A DNA stretch of 64,000 nt from CAWBRT01 sp963832365 (lineage in GTDB: Bacteria; Acidobacteriota; Terriglobia; Terriglobales; Acidobacteriaceae). The notes beneath the pieces were generated by a model. It saw only the letters and a program-made list of their open reading frames with translations. It made no database searches and had not been told where the DNA came from. The DNA is taken from assembly GCA_963832365.1 (NCBI GenBank), contig CAWHUL010000027.1, positions 196,364 through 260,363 on the forward strand, written 5' to 3'. Shown here one piece after another: positions 27,539-35,834 of this stretch. Position 1 is the first letter of the stretch. Every line of letters begins with the position of its first letter. The position numbers and the translations under genes were made by a program.

Positions 27539-29161
27539 ATGAGCGTACATTCCACGACCACCAGTGGGGTCAGGATCGATGCGCCCCGTCATCCGGGGCA
27601 GGATCAGGTGCTTACACCTGAGGCAATTCATTTCTTAGCTGAGCTTCAGCGCCGGTTCAATGCTCGCCGTCTGGAACTGCTTGCCGCCCGCGAAGAGCGC
27701 CAGAAGCGCCTCGACGCAGGCGAGAAACCCGATTTTCTGCCGGAGACGACGCAAATTCGCGAGTCCGAATGGACTGTCGCTCCCATTCCGGCCGACCTCC
27801 AGGACCGCCGCATCGAGATCACCGGCCCCACTGACCGTAAGATGATTATCAATGCGCTGAACTCGGGGTCCAGCGTGTTCATGGCCGACTTCGAAGACGC
27901 GAATACGCCGAGTTGGGGCAATCTCATCGAAGGTCAGATCAATCTCACCGACGCCATCGCGCGCAAGATCACCTTCAGCGACCCGGCCTCCGGAAAGCAG
28001 TACAAACTGAACGAGAAGACGGCGGTATTGTTCCTGCGCCCCCGCGGTTGGCACCTCGATGAAGAACATGTTGTGATCGACGGCAAGCCTATGTCGGGCT
28101 CGCTATTCGACTTTGGGCTTTACTTCTTCCGCAACGCGAAGGCGCTGCTTGCGTCTGGCACCGGCCCATACTTCTATCTGCCGAAGATAGAGAGCCATCT
28201 TGAAGCCAGACTTTGGAATGACGTGTTCACCTACTCTCAGCAGGCACTGGGCGTGCCTCACGGCAGCATCCGCGCAACGGTCCTGATTGAGACGATTCTG
28301 GCCGCCTTTGAAACCGATGAGATTCTCTACGAACTGCGCGATCACTCGGCGGGATTGAACTGCGGCAGATGGGATTACATCTTCAGCTTTATCAAGAAGT
28401 TCGCCAACGACCCAAAGGCTGTCATGCCGGATCGCGGGCAGGTTGGCATGACCGCGCCCTTCATGCGCGCTTATAGCAAAATGGTGATCCGCGATTGCCA
28501 TCGGCGCAACATTCACGCCATGGGCGGTATGTCCGCCTTCATCCCGGTCAAGAGCGATCCGGAAATCAACGAGAAGGCGATGGCCCAGGTTCGCGCCGAC
28601 AAGGAGCGTGAAGCCACCGACGGCCACGACGGAACCTGGGTGGCTCATCCGGGGTTGGTGGCCATTTCCAAGGAGCCCTTCGACCGCCTGATGCCGAAAC
28701 CGAACCAGATCGACAAGAAGCTTCCAGGATACAAAGTCACAGCTGCCGACCTGCTGCAAGTGCCGACGGGAGACATCACCGAGGCTGGTCTCAGGCAGAA
28801 CCTTGTGGTCGGGATGGGGTATCTGGAATCATGGCTGCGCGACATTGGCTGCGTGCCCTTGTTCAACTTGATGGAAGATGCGGCGACGGCGGAGATCAGC
28901 CGTTCTCAGCTCTGGCAGTGGATTCGTCACGGCGCGCACCTGAAGGACGGCCGAAAGATCGACGTGGCGCTCTGCGATGCCATTCTGCACGAAGAGCTTG
29001 CCAAAGCGAAAGCAGGCGTCCCTGCCGGCCAATATCCCTCTTACGACAAAGCGGCTGAATTAATGCGCGAAATGTATACTTCGCCGACCTTTGTCGAATT
29101 CCTCACGGTTCCCGCCTACCATGAACTCATCAGGCAGGAACGTATGCGCAAGGCCGCATAG
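27539..29161 (+). CDS. aceB: Malate synthase A
   Basis: Condenses glyoxylate and acetyl-CoA to malate in the glyoxylate shunt. 540 residues, the isoform A length. Motifs: FMADFEDANTPSW, LFLRPRGWHLDEEHV, the signature SAGLNCGRWDYIFSFIKKF, MRAYSKMVI, HAMGGMSAFIPVKSDPEIN and LEDAATAEISR-like MEDAATAEISRSQLWQW with the catalytic Asp. The ATG at 27539 is used; a TTG precedes it in frame. Isocitrate lyase is not in the window. Two hairpins follow the stop. Confidence 0.95.
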   Translation: MSVHSTTTSGVRIDAPRHPGQDQVLTPEAIHFLAELQRRFNARRLELLAAREERQKRLDAGEKPDFLPETTQIRESEWTVAPIPADLQDRRIEITGPTDRKMIINALNSGSSVFMADFEDANTPSWGNLIEGQINLTDAIARKITFSDPASGKQYKLNEKTAVLFLRPRGWHLDEEHVVIDGKPMSGSLFDFGLYFFRNAKALLASGTGPYFYLPKIESHLEARLWNDVFTYSQQALGVPHGSIRATVLIETILAAFETDEILYELRDHSAGLNCGRWDYIFSFIKKFANDPKAVMPDRGQVGMTAPFMRAYSKMVIRDCHRRNIHAMGGMSAFIPVKSDPEINEKAMAQVRADKEREATDGHDGTWVAHPGLVAISKEPFDRLMPKPNQIDKKLPGYKVTAADLLQVPTGDITEAGLRQNLVVGMGYLESWLRDIGCVPLFNLMEDAATAEISRSQLWQWIRHGAHLKDGRKIDVALCDAILHEELAKAKAGVPAGQYPSYDKAAELMREMYTSPTFVEFLTVPAYHELIRQERMRKAA

Positions 29162-29172
29162 ACCTCAATCAC

Positions 29173-29283
29173 GGCGAGTGTCAAACACCACTCGCCGGGG
29201 AGCCCGGCTCTGCTCATCAGGCCGGGAGCGACAAAACGAGCGCCGGAATCGCAACCTCGATCTATCCGGCGCTCGTTTCGCTT
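29173..29283. terminator. Two terminator-like hairpins after malate synthase
   Basis: GGCGAGTG (29173-29180) pairs with CACTCGCC (29189-29196). ACGAGCGCCGGA (29236-29247) pairs with TCCGGCGCTCGT (29265-29276), followed by TTCGCTTTG. The second has a perfect 12-bp stem and lies between convergent genes. Confidence 0.65.
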
Positions 29284-29320
29284 TGCAATTCGATTGTGTG
29301 CGTCTAGCGTTCGCTGAAAG

Positions 29321-29542
29321 CTACGAGGCTTGGCGGTGCGTTCGTGCCAGAAGTTTGCGGGCCTTGTCCAGCGCTTGTTGCTCCGCCTCACGCCGGGTGG
29401 CGCTCCTCGTACGCGCAAGCCATGCGCCCGGCGATACGTTGTCCGCCGTGCAGTAGAATTCCCCGCCAAGTCTGTACGAGGTCAAACGAATCTGCCAACC
29501 ATTGAGTTCGATTTTTCGTTCGCTGTAGGCTTCCGGCTTCAT
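29321..29542 (-). CDS. Small conserved-looking hypothetical protein
   Basis: 73 residues, MKPEAYSERKIELNGWQIRL and on, with a predicted beta-rich N-terminus and a helical, basic C-terminus (REAEQQALDKARKLLART). Its ATG is three bases after the sulfurtransferase stop, so the two are almost surely cotranscribed. I do not recognise a family. A role with the sulfurtransferases is inferred only from position. Confidence 0.6.
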   Translation of the reverse strand: MKPEAYSERKIELNGWQIRLTSYRLGGEFYCTADNVSPGAWLARTRSATRREAEQQALDKARKLLARTHRQAS

Positions 29543-29545
29543 CGT

Positions 29546-30412
29546 TCAGGCCGCCTTGGCGACGGGAGCTTCGCCCCTTTCGACAGGAGCTCCAACCAGG
29601 TTACCCCACTCCGTCCATGAGCCGTCGTAGTTAGTCACGTTCTGGAATCCAAGCAGATATTTCAAGACAAACCAGGTGTGGCTAGAGCGCTCGCCTATGC
29701 GGCAATACGCCACCACGGGCTTGCTGCCGTCGATACCTTCCGATCCGTAGAGGCGCTTGAGATCGTCATGCGACTTGAAAGTCCCGTCGTCGTTGCACGC
29801 CATGCCCCAGGGAATGTTGCGCGCCGTCGGGATGTGACCTCCTCGCTGACACGTCTCAGGCAGGCCCGGAGGCGAAAGGATCTCTCCGCTAAACTCCTGC
29901 GGGCTGCGCACGTCCACAAGCGCCGCCGTGCTCCGTGCGCTTGCCTCCTGCGCTTGCGGCAGAAATGCCCGCAACGAAAGGTCGGCATTGACGGCTTTGT
30001 ATTGGGTTTTGGCAATTTTTGGCGTTACGGAAGACAGTTCCCTTGCCTCCGCAATCCACTTCTTGCGGCCTCCGTTCATGAGGCGAACGTCTTTGTGCCC
30101 GTAGATCTTCATCTGCCAGAACGCCCAGGCCGCGAACCAGTTGTTGTTATCGCCGTACAGCACCACGGTTGTGCTGTTCCCGATGCCCGAGTCCATCATT
30201 AGCTGCTCAAATGCCGATTGCGAGAGGATATCGCGCCGCACGGTGTCGCAAAGCTGCGAATTCCAGGCCCAGGCGATGGCCCCAGGGATGTGTCCTTCAT
30301 CGTAAGCCGCTGTGTCGACATCGACTTCCACCACGCGCACGACAGGATCGTCAACATGTTTCTCGACCCACTCGGCGCTCACTAGAGTTTCCGGTCTTGC
30401 GTAGTCGCTCAT
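29546..30412 (-). CDS. Thiosulfate/3-mercaptopyruvate-type sulfurtransferase (tandem rhodanese)
   Basis: 288 residues with two rhodanese domains, an inactive N-terminal one (about 1-130) and an active C-terminal one (about 150-280). The catalytic loop is YCRIGERSSHTWF with the persulfide-forming Cys. DEGHIPGAIAW and GGHIPTARNIPW are the paired rhodanese signatures. It transfers sulfane sulfur to a thiol acceptor; CRIGERS is a thiosulfate sulfurtransferase type loop. The ATG follows GGGGGAG. It is the second gene of a leftward operon that starts with a single-domain rhodanese. Confidence 0.9.
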   Translation of the reverse strand: MSDYARPETLVSAEWVEKHVDDPVVRVVEVDVDTAAYDEGHIPGAIAWAWNSQLCDTVRRDILSQSAFEQLMMDSGIGNSTTVVLYGDNNNWFAAWAFWQMKIYGHKDVRLMNGGRKKWIAEARELSSVTPKIAKTQYKAVNADLSLRAFLPQAQEASARSTAALVDVRSPQEFSGEILSPPGLPETCQRGGHIPTARNIPWGMACNDDGTFKSHDDLKRLYGSEGIDGSKPVVAYCRIGERSSHTWFVLKYLLGFQNVTNYDGSWTEWGNLVGAPVERGEAPVAKAA

Positions 30413-30446
30413 TTACTCCCCCATTGGAAATATCAAATCGTTCAGG

Positions 30447-30821
30447 TCACGCGGCCAACGGAAATCCCTTCTCCCGCCAACCGCGAACGCCTCCGTCCAT
30501 TGAGAACACGTTCCGGTAGCCCATCTTTCTGAGATTATCGGCGACCAACGCCGAACGGAATCCGCCCCCACAATAGAGAACGATAGGCGTGTCCAGGTCT
30601 GGAACTCTTCGCTCGATGTCGCGCTCGATGGTTCCCTTTCCCATGTGCAGCGCCCCTGGAATATGGTCCTTGGCAAACTCGCTCTCCTCCCGCACGTCGA
30701 CGAGAACGAAATGCTCACCTTTTTGCCGCTTCGCCTCCACCTCCTCCAGAGTCACCTCCTGAATTCGCCGCTTCGCGTCCGTGACGATTTCCAGAAAACG
30801 AGGGGAATGTTGATGTGCCAT
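30447..30821 (-). CDS. Single-domain rhodanese
   Basis: 124 residues. Rhodanese fold with VDVREESEFAKDHIPGALHMG and the active loop YCGGGFRSALVADNL, Cys as the persulfide carrier. The ATG has AGGAG upstream. It is the first gene of the leftward sulfurtransferase operon and is divergent from cysM, so it could supply sulfur for the carrier-based cysteine pathway across the divergent promoter. Confidence 0.88.
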   Translation of the reverse strand: MAHQHSPRFLEIVTDAKRRIQEVTLEEVEAKRQKGEHFVLVDVREESEFAKDHIPGALHMGKGTIERDIERRVPDLDTPIVLYCGGGFRSALVADNLRKMGYRNVFSMDGGVRGWREKGFPLAA

Positions 30822-30994
30822 TGACTGCTCCTGAGTAGACGTATGCTGTCGGATGACCGCCTTTAATATCGAGATGCCCCGACGAACGCCGACGGTTCAC
30901 GCAAATGCGCCCCGGCCGCTCTCAAAAAGCCAAAGGGAAAAAAGGCCGGAATAACCCTGATCCGGCAACTCGTATTCCTTCATCCAATGAATTG

Positions 30995-31939
30995 ATGTCG
31001 CGAGAGCACACCAGGCTGGCAATCGTCCCCCGCGTGCTGGGGCAAAGCGCACTGGAACGCATTGGCAATACCCCGCTTCTGCGCTTCGAGCGCATAACCC
31101 GCGATCTGAACGCACAGGTGCTTGCAAAGGCCGAGTGGGTCAATCCCGGCGGCTCGGTCAAAGATCGTGCGGCGGCCAATATCGTTGCCGAAGCCACCCG
31201 AACCGGAAAGCTCGTCGCGGGCAAAACTCTGCTGGACTCCACCAGCGGCAACACGGGAATCGCTTACGCGATGCTGGGCGCCGCTCAGGGGTTCGCAGTC
31301 ACTCTCTGTTTGCCGTCTAACGTGTCTCCTGAGCGCAAGCGCATGCTGCGGGCCTATGGCGCTGAAATGATCTTTACCAACCCGGGCGAGGGCTCCGACG
31401 GCGCCATACGAAAAGCCCGCGAACTCGCCTCCGCCGAGCCGGACAAGTATTTTTACGCCGATCAGTATTCCAACGACGCTAATTGGCGCGCCCACTACTA
31501 CACCACGGCAAACGAAATCTGGCGCCAGACCGAGGGCCACATCACCCATTTTGTGGCCATGCTCGGCACCAGCGGCACATTCATGGGCGCAGCCCGAAGG
31601 CTGAAGGAGCTGAATTCTAAAATCCGCTGCATCTCCCTGCAACCCGATTCGCCCTTCCACGGCATCGAAGGCGCCAAGCACATGGCGACCTCGATCGTTC
31701 CCCGGATTTACGACCCTGGATTCGCCGACTGCAATCTCGAAATCAGCACCGAGGAGGCTTATGGCATGATGAAACGCATGGTGCGGGAAGAAGGGCTACT
31801 GGTCGGCATCTCCTCCGCGGCAGCCATGGCCGGCTGTCTGCGGATAGCAGACATCGCGGGCCCCGAAGCCGTGATTGTAACCGTCTTCCCCGATGCAGCC
31901 GACAAGTACCTGAGCGAGAGATTCTGGGATGAGTTTTGA
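30995..31939 (+). CDS. cysM: Cysteine synthase, CysM type (PLP-dependent)
   Basis: Fold-type II PLP enzyme that makes cysteine from an activated serine. 314 residues from the ATG at 30995; the frame continues upstream to 30905 with a basic, unlikely N-terminus. Key motifs: NPGGSVKDRAA with the PLP Lys, STSGNTGIAYA binding substrate, GTSGTFMGAARRL binding phosphate, and HMATSIVPRIYD. In Mycobacterium the equivalent enzyme takes sulfur from the thiocarboxylate of CysO rather than from sulfide. Here the next genes are a JAMM peptidase, a ThiS-like carrier and a MoeB-like activator, so the same mechanism is inferred. It is divergent from the rhodanese operon. Confidence 0.9.
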   Translation: MSREHTRLAIVPRVLGQSALERIGNTPLLRFERITRDLNAQVLAKAEWVNPGGSVKDRAAANIVAEATRTGKLVAGKTLLDSTSGNTGIAYAMLGAAQGFAVTLCLPSNVSPERKRMLRAYGAEMIFTNPGEGSDGAIRKARELASAEPDKYFYADQYSNDANWRAHYYTTANEIWRQTEGHITHFVAMLGTSGTFMGAARRLKELNSKIRCISLQPDSPFHGIEGAKHMATSIVPRIYDPGFADCNLEISTEEAYGMMKRMVREEGLLVGISSAAAMAGCLRIADIAGPEAVIVTVFPDAADKYLSERFWDEF

Positions 31940-32008
31940 GCCCCGCAGCTTCCATCGAGAGCTACACGAGCCTATCCTGAACGTGATCTCTTCGGTTCTC
32001 ATTACCGT

Positions 32009-32452
32009 TTGGCGGGCATCGTGCTAAAGATTGGCAAATCGCAACTCGAAGAGCTTCGCAGCCACGGCGAACAAACTTACCCCCACGAGTGCTGTGGCGT
32101 GCTGCTGGGGCAGATTAACGACGGAGGGGTGAAGGATGTGCGCAGTATCGTGCGTTGCGGCAACACGCGCAGCGACTCTCCGCATAACCGCTACCACATC
32201 GATCCTCGTGAACTGATCGGCATCCAGCGCGATGCCCGCGCAGCGGAGCTGGACATCGTCGGGTTCTACCACTCGCACCCGGACCATCCCGCCCGTTGGT
32301 CGCAGACCGATCTCGCCGAGGCCCATTGGATAGGCTGCTCCTATGTCATTACCAGCGTGGAGCAGGGCCGGGCGGCGCAGACCAACTCCTTTGAACTGGC
32401 CGGAGAAGAAGAAACCAAGCAGTTTCACGACGAAGAAATCACGGTCGAATAG
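32009..32452 (+). CDS. JAMM/MPN+ metallopeptidase (Mec-like)
   Basis: 147 residues. Zinc peptidase with a complete JAMM motif: an N-terminal Glu (HECCGVLLG region) and GFYHSHPDHPARWSQTD, which supplies HxHPx7SxxD. In Mycobacterium, Mec releases cysteine from the CysO-cysteine adduct; QbsD-type relatives trim a sulfur-carrier tail to expose the C-terminal GG. Both jobs fit here because the next gene is a carrier that ends in GG plus four residues. The start may be this TTG or the GTG at 32021. It follows cysM by 69 bases. Confidence 0.87.
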   Translation: MAGIVLKIGKSQLEELRSHGEQTYPHECCGVLLGQINDGGVKDVRSIVRCGNTRSDSPHNRYHIDPRELIGIQRDARAAELDIVGFYHSHPDHPARWSQTDLAEAHWIGCSYVITSVEQGRAAQTNSFELAGEEETKQFHDEEITVE

Positions 32453-32566
32453 GCGTCGAATCCGCCGCGCCCGCGTCTCCAACACGCGCATTAGTTTGCG
32501 CGGATTAGGGTGGAAAGTTCTTGGCCTGAAACCGCAGGGCCTCGCTCTGCATCAATAACAATTGAA

Positions 32567-32848
32567 ATGAAAGTGATGATACCAACCCCTTTGCGGCAAT
32601 ATGCGGGAAAGCAGGCCAGCGTAGAGCTTCCCGCCAGCACCGTTGGAGAAGCGCTCGGCAGCCTCGTCAGCCGGAATCCCGAGTTGCGCAAGCACCTCTT
32701 CACCGAGGACGGCAAGCTGCGGGCGTTCGTGAACGTGTACCTCAACGATGAAGATATTCGCTACCTGAACAAGGAAAGCACCCAAGTGCAGGAGAGCGAC
32801 ACGATTTCCATCGTTCCATCAATCGCCGGCGGCTCCGCCACCCGCTGA
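32567..32848 (+). CDS. ThiS/MoaD-like sulfur carrier protein with a C-terminal extension
   Basis: 93 residues from the ATG at 32567, beta-grasp fold: MIPTPLRQYAGKQASVELPA, a helix with TVGEALGSL, FVNVYLNDEDIRYL, and DTISIVPSIAGG. Sulfur carriers normally end in GG, which becomes a thiocarboxylate. This one continues four residues as GGSATR, so it needs trimming before activation. The gene lies between the JAMM peptidase and a MoeB-rhodanese protein. By context it is the CysO equivalent, though a role in thiamine or molybdopterin synthesis is not excluded. Confidence 0.82.
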   Translation: MKVMIPTPLRQYAGKQASVELPASTVGEALGSLVSRNPELRKHLFTEDGKLRAFVNVYLNDEDIRYLNKESTQVQESDTISIVPSIAGGSATR

Positions 32849-32908
32849 ACTTTGCTTTGGCTGGTATCGCTTTCAGGTCGCCTGTACGGTGGCGACCCAG
32901 GATCTACG

Positions 32909-34078
32909 ATGTCCACGGTTCTCGAAAACCCGCAAGCTCTCACGCTGAGCAACGATGAAATTCTCCGCTACTCCCGCCATCTGATCATGCCCGAGGTGGG
33001 CATGAGCGGGCAGCTCAAGCTCAAAGCTGCGCGTGTATTGTGCATCGGCGCCGGCGGACTTGGCTCGCCGCTTGCGCTGTATTTGGCCGCAGCCGGTGTG
33101 GGTACTCTCGGCCTCGTCGACTTTGACGTTGTCGACTACACCAACCTTCAGCGGCAGGTACTGCACACGACCAACGACGTCGGCCGTCCGAAGTTGCAGT
33201 CCGCCTCGGAAAAGTTGACGGCCATCAATCCTTACGTTAACCTTCGCCGCTTTGAAACCCGGCTCTCCAGCGACAACGCGCTGGAAATCTTCCGCGACTT
33301 CGACATCATCGCCGATGGCACCGATAATTTTGCCACGCGCTATCTGGTCAATGATGCCTGCGTGCTCAGCGGCAAGCCCAATGTCTACGCATCCATCTTT
33401 CGTTTCGAGGGACAAGCTACGGTCTTCGCCACCAAAGACGGCCCGTGTTACCGCTGTCTTTATCCTGAGCCGCCTCCGCCGGGGCTGGTGCCCTCCTGCG
33501 CCGAAGGCGGAGTGCTGGGCGTGTTGCCAGGACTGCTTGGCATAATCCAGGCCACCGAAGTCATCAAGCTGATTCTCGGCTCCGGTGACTCCCTGGTTGG
33601 CCGTCTGCTGTTGGTCGATGCGCTGGCAATGCGGTTCCGTGAACTTCGATTGCGCAAAGACTCCGACTGCCCCATCTGCGGGACACACCCCACAGTGCGG
33701 GAGTTGATCGATTACAACGCGTTCTGCGGTATCCGCGGCGAGGAGAGTGTAGTGAGTACGAATGTTCCCGAGGTTCAGCCCGAAGAACTGAAGCATAAGC
33801 TTGATGCCGGCGAAGACGTCTTTATTTTGGACGTGCGCGAACCCCACGAATACCAAATCTGCAACCTGGGTGGGTATCCTATTCCGCTGGGCGACCTGCC
33901 GAAGCGAGTCAATGAACTCGATTCCAGCCGCGAGATCGTGGCCCATTGCCGCAGCGGCGTACGCAGCGCGAAGGCCGTCGACTTCCTGCGCAAGGCCGGC
34001 TTTGGCAAGGCAAGCAACCTCGCCGGCGGCATTCTCGCGTGGGCCGACCGGGTCGACCCCCAGGTTCCGAAGTACTAA
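32909..34078 (+). CDS. MoeB/ThiF adenylyltransferase fused to a rhodanese domain (MoeZ-like)
   Basis: 389 residues. An E1-like domain comes first: YSRHLIMPEVGMSGQLKL, ATP site GAGGLGSPLALYLAAAGVG, NLQRQVLH with the Arg finger, DGTDNFATRYLVND, and zinc Cys pairs CYRCLYP and CPICG. The C-terminal rhodanese domain has VREPHEYQICNL and the active loop AHCRSGVRSAK. The E1 part adenylates the GG terminus of the carrier; the rhodanese passes sulfur to give a thiocarboxylate. The start ATG at 32909 agrees with the family. It ends the cysM-JAMM-carrier-MoeZ run. Confidence 0.92.
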   Translation: MSTVLENPQALTLSNDEILRYSRHLIMPEVGMSGQLKLKAARVLCIGAGGLGSPLALYLAAAGVGTLGLVDFDVVDYTNLQRQVLHTTNDVGRPKLQSASEKLTAINPYVNLRRFETRLSSDNALEIFRDFDIIADGTDNFATRYLVNDACVLSGKPNVYASIFRFEGQATVFATKDGPCYRCLYPEPPPPGLVPSCAEGGVLGVLPGLLGIIQATEVIKLILGSGDSLVGRLLLVDALAMRFRELRLRKDSDCPICGTHPTVRELIDYNAFCGIRGEESVVSTNVPEVQPEELKHKLDAGEDVFILDVREPHEYQICNLGGYPIPLGDLPKRVNELDSSREIVAHCRSGVRSAKAVDFLRKAGFGKASNLAGGILAWADRVDPQVPKY

Positions 34079-34156
34079 TGTAGTGCGTCAGATGGGCCGT
34101 TAAAGGCGGCTGCTTGCCCTCTTCCGGATGTCATCCTGAGCGAAGCGAAGGATCTA

Positions 34157-35032
34157 GAGCTGGTTTCATAAATGCCTCAGCGTGATCATCAAGCACGCCA
34201 GGTGCACAAAGCCGCAGTACACAGCAAAAACGCGGTCGTGGCGCACCAGCACACGACGAAAGTTCTGTAACCAGGCGATGGTGCGCTCAATTTTCCAGCG
34301 GCGACGATAGCGACGCAGCTTTCGTCCGTCCTCGTAACGGCGTAGGACGCTGTTACGACGATAAGGCACGATCAACTCGATCCCACGCCTTTTCAGCCGC
34401 TGTCGCATGGGATCGCTGTCATAGCCGCGGTCGGCTACGACCCGCAGCGGCTTCCTGCGCGGTCGGCCGCGGCCCGCACGCGGCACTCTCACCTGCGCGA
34501 GCGTGCTCTCGGCAAGTTTGTGTTCCGACGGCTTGGCGCTCGCGAGTTGAATTCCCAAAGGAATGCCCGCGCCATCCGCCACCACCACGCACTTTGTACC
34601 CTTGCCGCGCATGGTTTTCCCCACTCCAGCGCCCCTTTTTTCGCCACGATGAACGTGGCGTCCAGAAACGCCTCGTTCCAGTCCAGCAATCCTCGTTGGT
34701 CCAACTGGCGCAACAACTGCTGCCAGGCCGCCAGCCATACTCCCGCTTCTTCGCATCTCCGCAGCCGTCGCCAGCAGGTACTGGCGCTAGGAAACTGGGC
34801 GGGCAGATCGCGCCATCGCGCCCCGTTGCGCGCTACCCAGAGTATGCCTTCAACACAAACTCGATTGTTTACCCAAGGTCGTCCCCGCCCATCTCGTCGG
34901 CGCTTGGGTTCCGGAAAATACTTCGCAATCACCGCCCACTGCTGGTCGCTGAGCATGCTCCCAGCCAACAACAACGCAGGCCCGCTACATAAGTCACTTA
35001 CTTGAGGCGGAACCCATTTATGAAACCAGCTC
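34157..35032 (-). mobile_element. IS5-family (IS427-type) insertion sequence
   Basis: 876 bp bounded by perfect 18-bp inverted repeats, GAGCTGGTTTCATAAATG on the left and its complement at 35015-35032. It is flanked by a TA dinucleotide on both sides (34155-34156 and 35033-35034), the expected target duplication for this group. It carries the two-frame transposase. Both ends are intact, so it may be active. Confidence 0.88.
34166..34974 (-). CDS. IS5-family transposase in two overlapping frames
   Basis: DDE transposase. The first frame (34974-34489) has LSDQQWAVIAKYFPEP, WVARNGARWRDLP and FLDATFIVAKKGA with the first Asp. The second (ending 34166) has VGKTMRGKGTKCVVVADGAG, VVADRGYDSD with the second Asp, and RRRWKIERTIAWLQ with the Glu. 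The join is at an A6G4 run (34632-34641, coding strand AAAAAAGGGG). A -1 shift there gives VAKKRGAGVGKTMRGKGTK, the normal family sequence. Programmed -1 frameshifting is typical of this group; loss of one G is the alternative. Confidence 0.88.
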
Positions 35033-35199
35033 TATGCATTTACCTGCACCGAAATACACAGATTCTTCGCTCGCTGCACTCGCTCAGAATGACACTTCCA
35101 ATTAAATTACTCGACTTGTGACGCACTACAATAGCCGGTTGCGGAAAGATGCGGCGGCATCCTGAGGTCGCGTTCTGCGTTTCTGCCCGAAGGAGCATC

Positions 35200-35784
35200 G
35201 TGAGTTTCGACAACATACTTCTGCTGCACGGAAAAGGCGGCAGCCCTGAAGGTAGCGTCAAGGACATCGAAGCGCTTCTACGCGCCCACTACCCCAAAAA
35301 GCCCGCGAGTTCGTTTCAGCGTCCCAGGCTGCTGCACGCGGATGGAGAGATTCTGTCCGAGCAGTCGCTGGCCGAGTTGCAAACGAGGGATATCCCGAAG
35401 AGCACGGTGGTCATCGGCATCAGCCTTGGTGGCCTGCTGGCGGCGAAGTTACAGGAGCAGGGCCGCGAAGACCTCCGCGTCCTCTGTCTCAACTCTCCAA
35501 CCTGGGCCGATGCCGTTCGGTTGGAGCGGAGAATGCCGGAGCGGATCGCATTTTATTCATCCAATGACAACGTCATCGCGGGCCGCACGCAAAATTGGCC
35601 CAGACTGGCGATCGCTTTCGATCTGCCTTGGCTCACCCATGACACCAGCGCACATGCACCGGAACTGGCACCCCTGATCATTGCGTATCTGGAAGGCCAC
35701 AGCATCGCCCACGCGATCCAGCAGGTCGAAGAACGGATTGCGCACGCCGAAAGACACCGGCAGGACAGGGCAGGAGCATCCTAA
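35200..35784 (+). CDS. Alpha/beta-hydrolase-like protein
   Basis: About 194 residues from a GTG at 35200 with AGGAG upstream. The N-terminal strand and oxyanion segment NILLLHGKGGSPEGS, the nucleophile elbow VVIGISLGGLLAA (GxSxGG) and a late His in HDTSAHAPEL make up a plausible Ser-Asp-His fold. It resembles small esterase-like proteins (YqiA/UPF0227 or DUF1749 style). The substrate is unknown. It stands 50 bases before the FAD-oxidase gene on the same strand. Confidence 0.7.
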   Translation: MSFDNILLLHGKGGSPEGSVKDIEALLRAHYPKKPASSFQRPRLLHADGEILSEQSLAELQTRDIPKSTVVIGISLGGLLAAKLQEQGREDLRVLCLNSPTWADAVRLERRMPERIAFYSSNDNVIAGRTQNWPRLAIAFDLPWLTHDTSAHAPELAPLIIAYLEGHSIAHAIQQVEERIAHAERHRQDRAGAS

Positions 35785-35834
35785 CCTGAGACAGGCGCGA
35801 TCCACGCCCAGCCGCGTTTCGATAAGGAGCTCAT

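Larger units (their letters stand above)
34079..35130. repeat. Nested inverted repeat split by an insertion sequence
   Basis: TGTAGTGCGTCA (34079-34090) is the exact reverse complement of TGACGCACTACA (35119-35130). Inside it TGTCATCCTGAGCGAAGCGAAG (34134 on) faces CTTCGCTCGCTGCACTCGCT (35065 on). Without the insertion element the two arms would be about 175 bases in all, a long hairpin between moeZ-like and hydrolase genes. Confidence 0.75.

Noticed and set aside
32873..33946. 357-residue antisense frame over the MoeB-rhodanese gene
   Set aside because: Shadow frame of a clearly identified gene.
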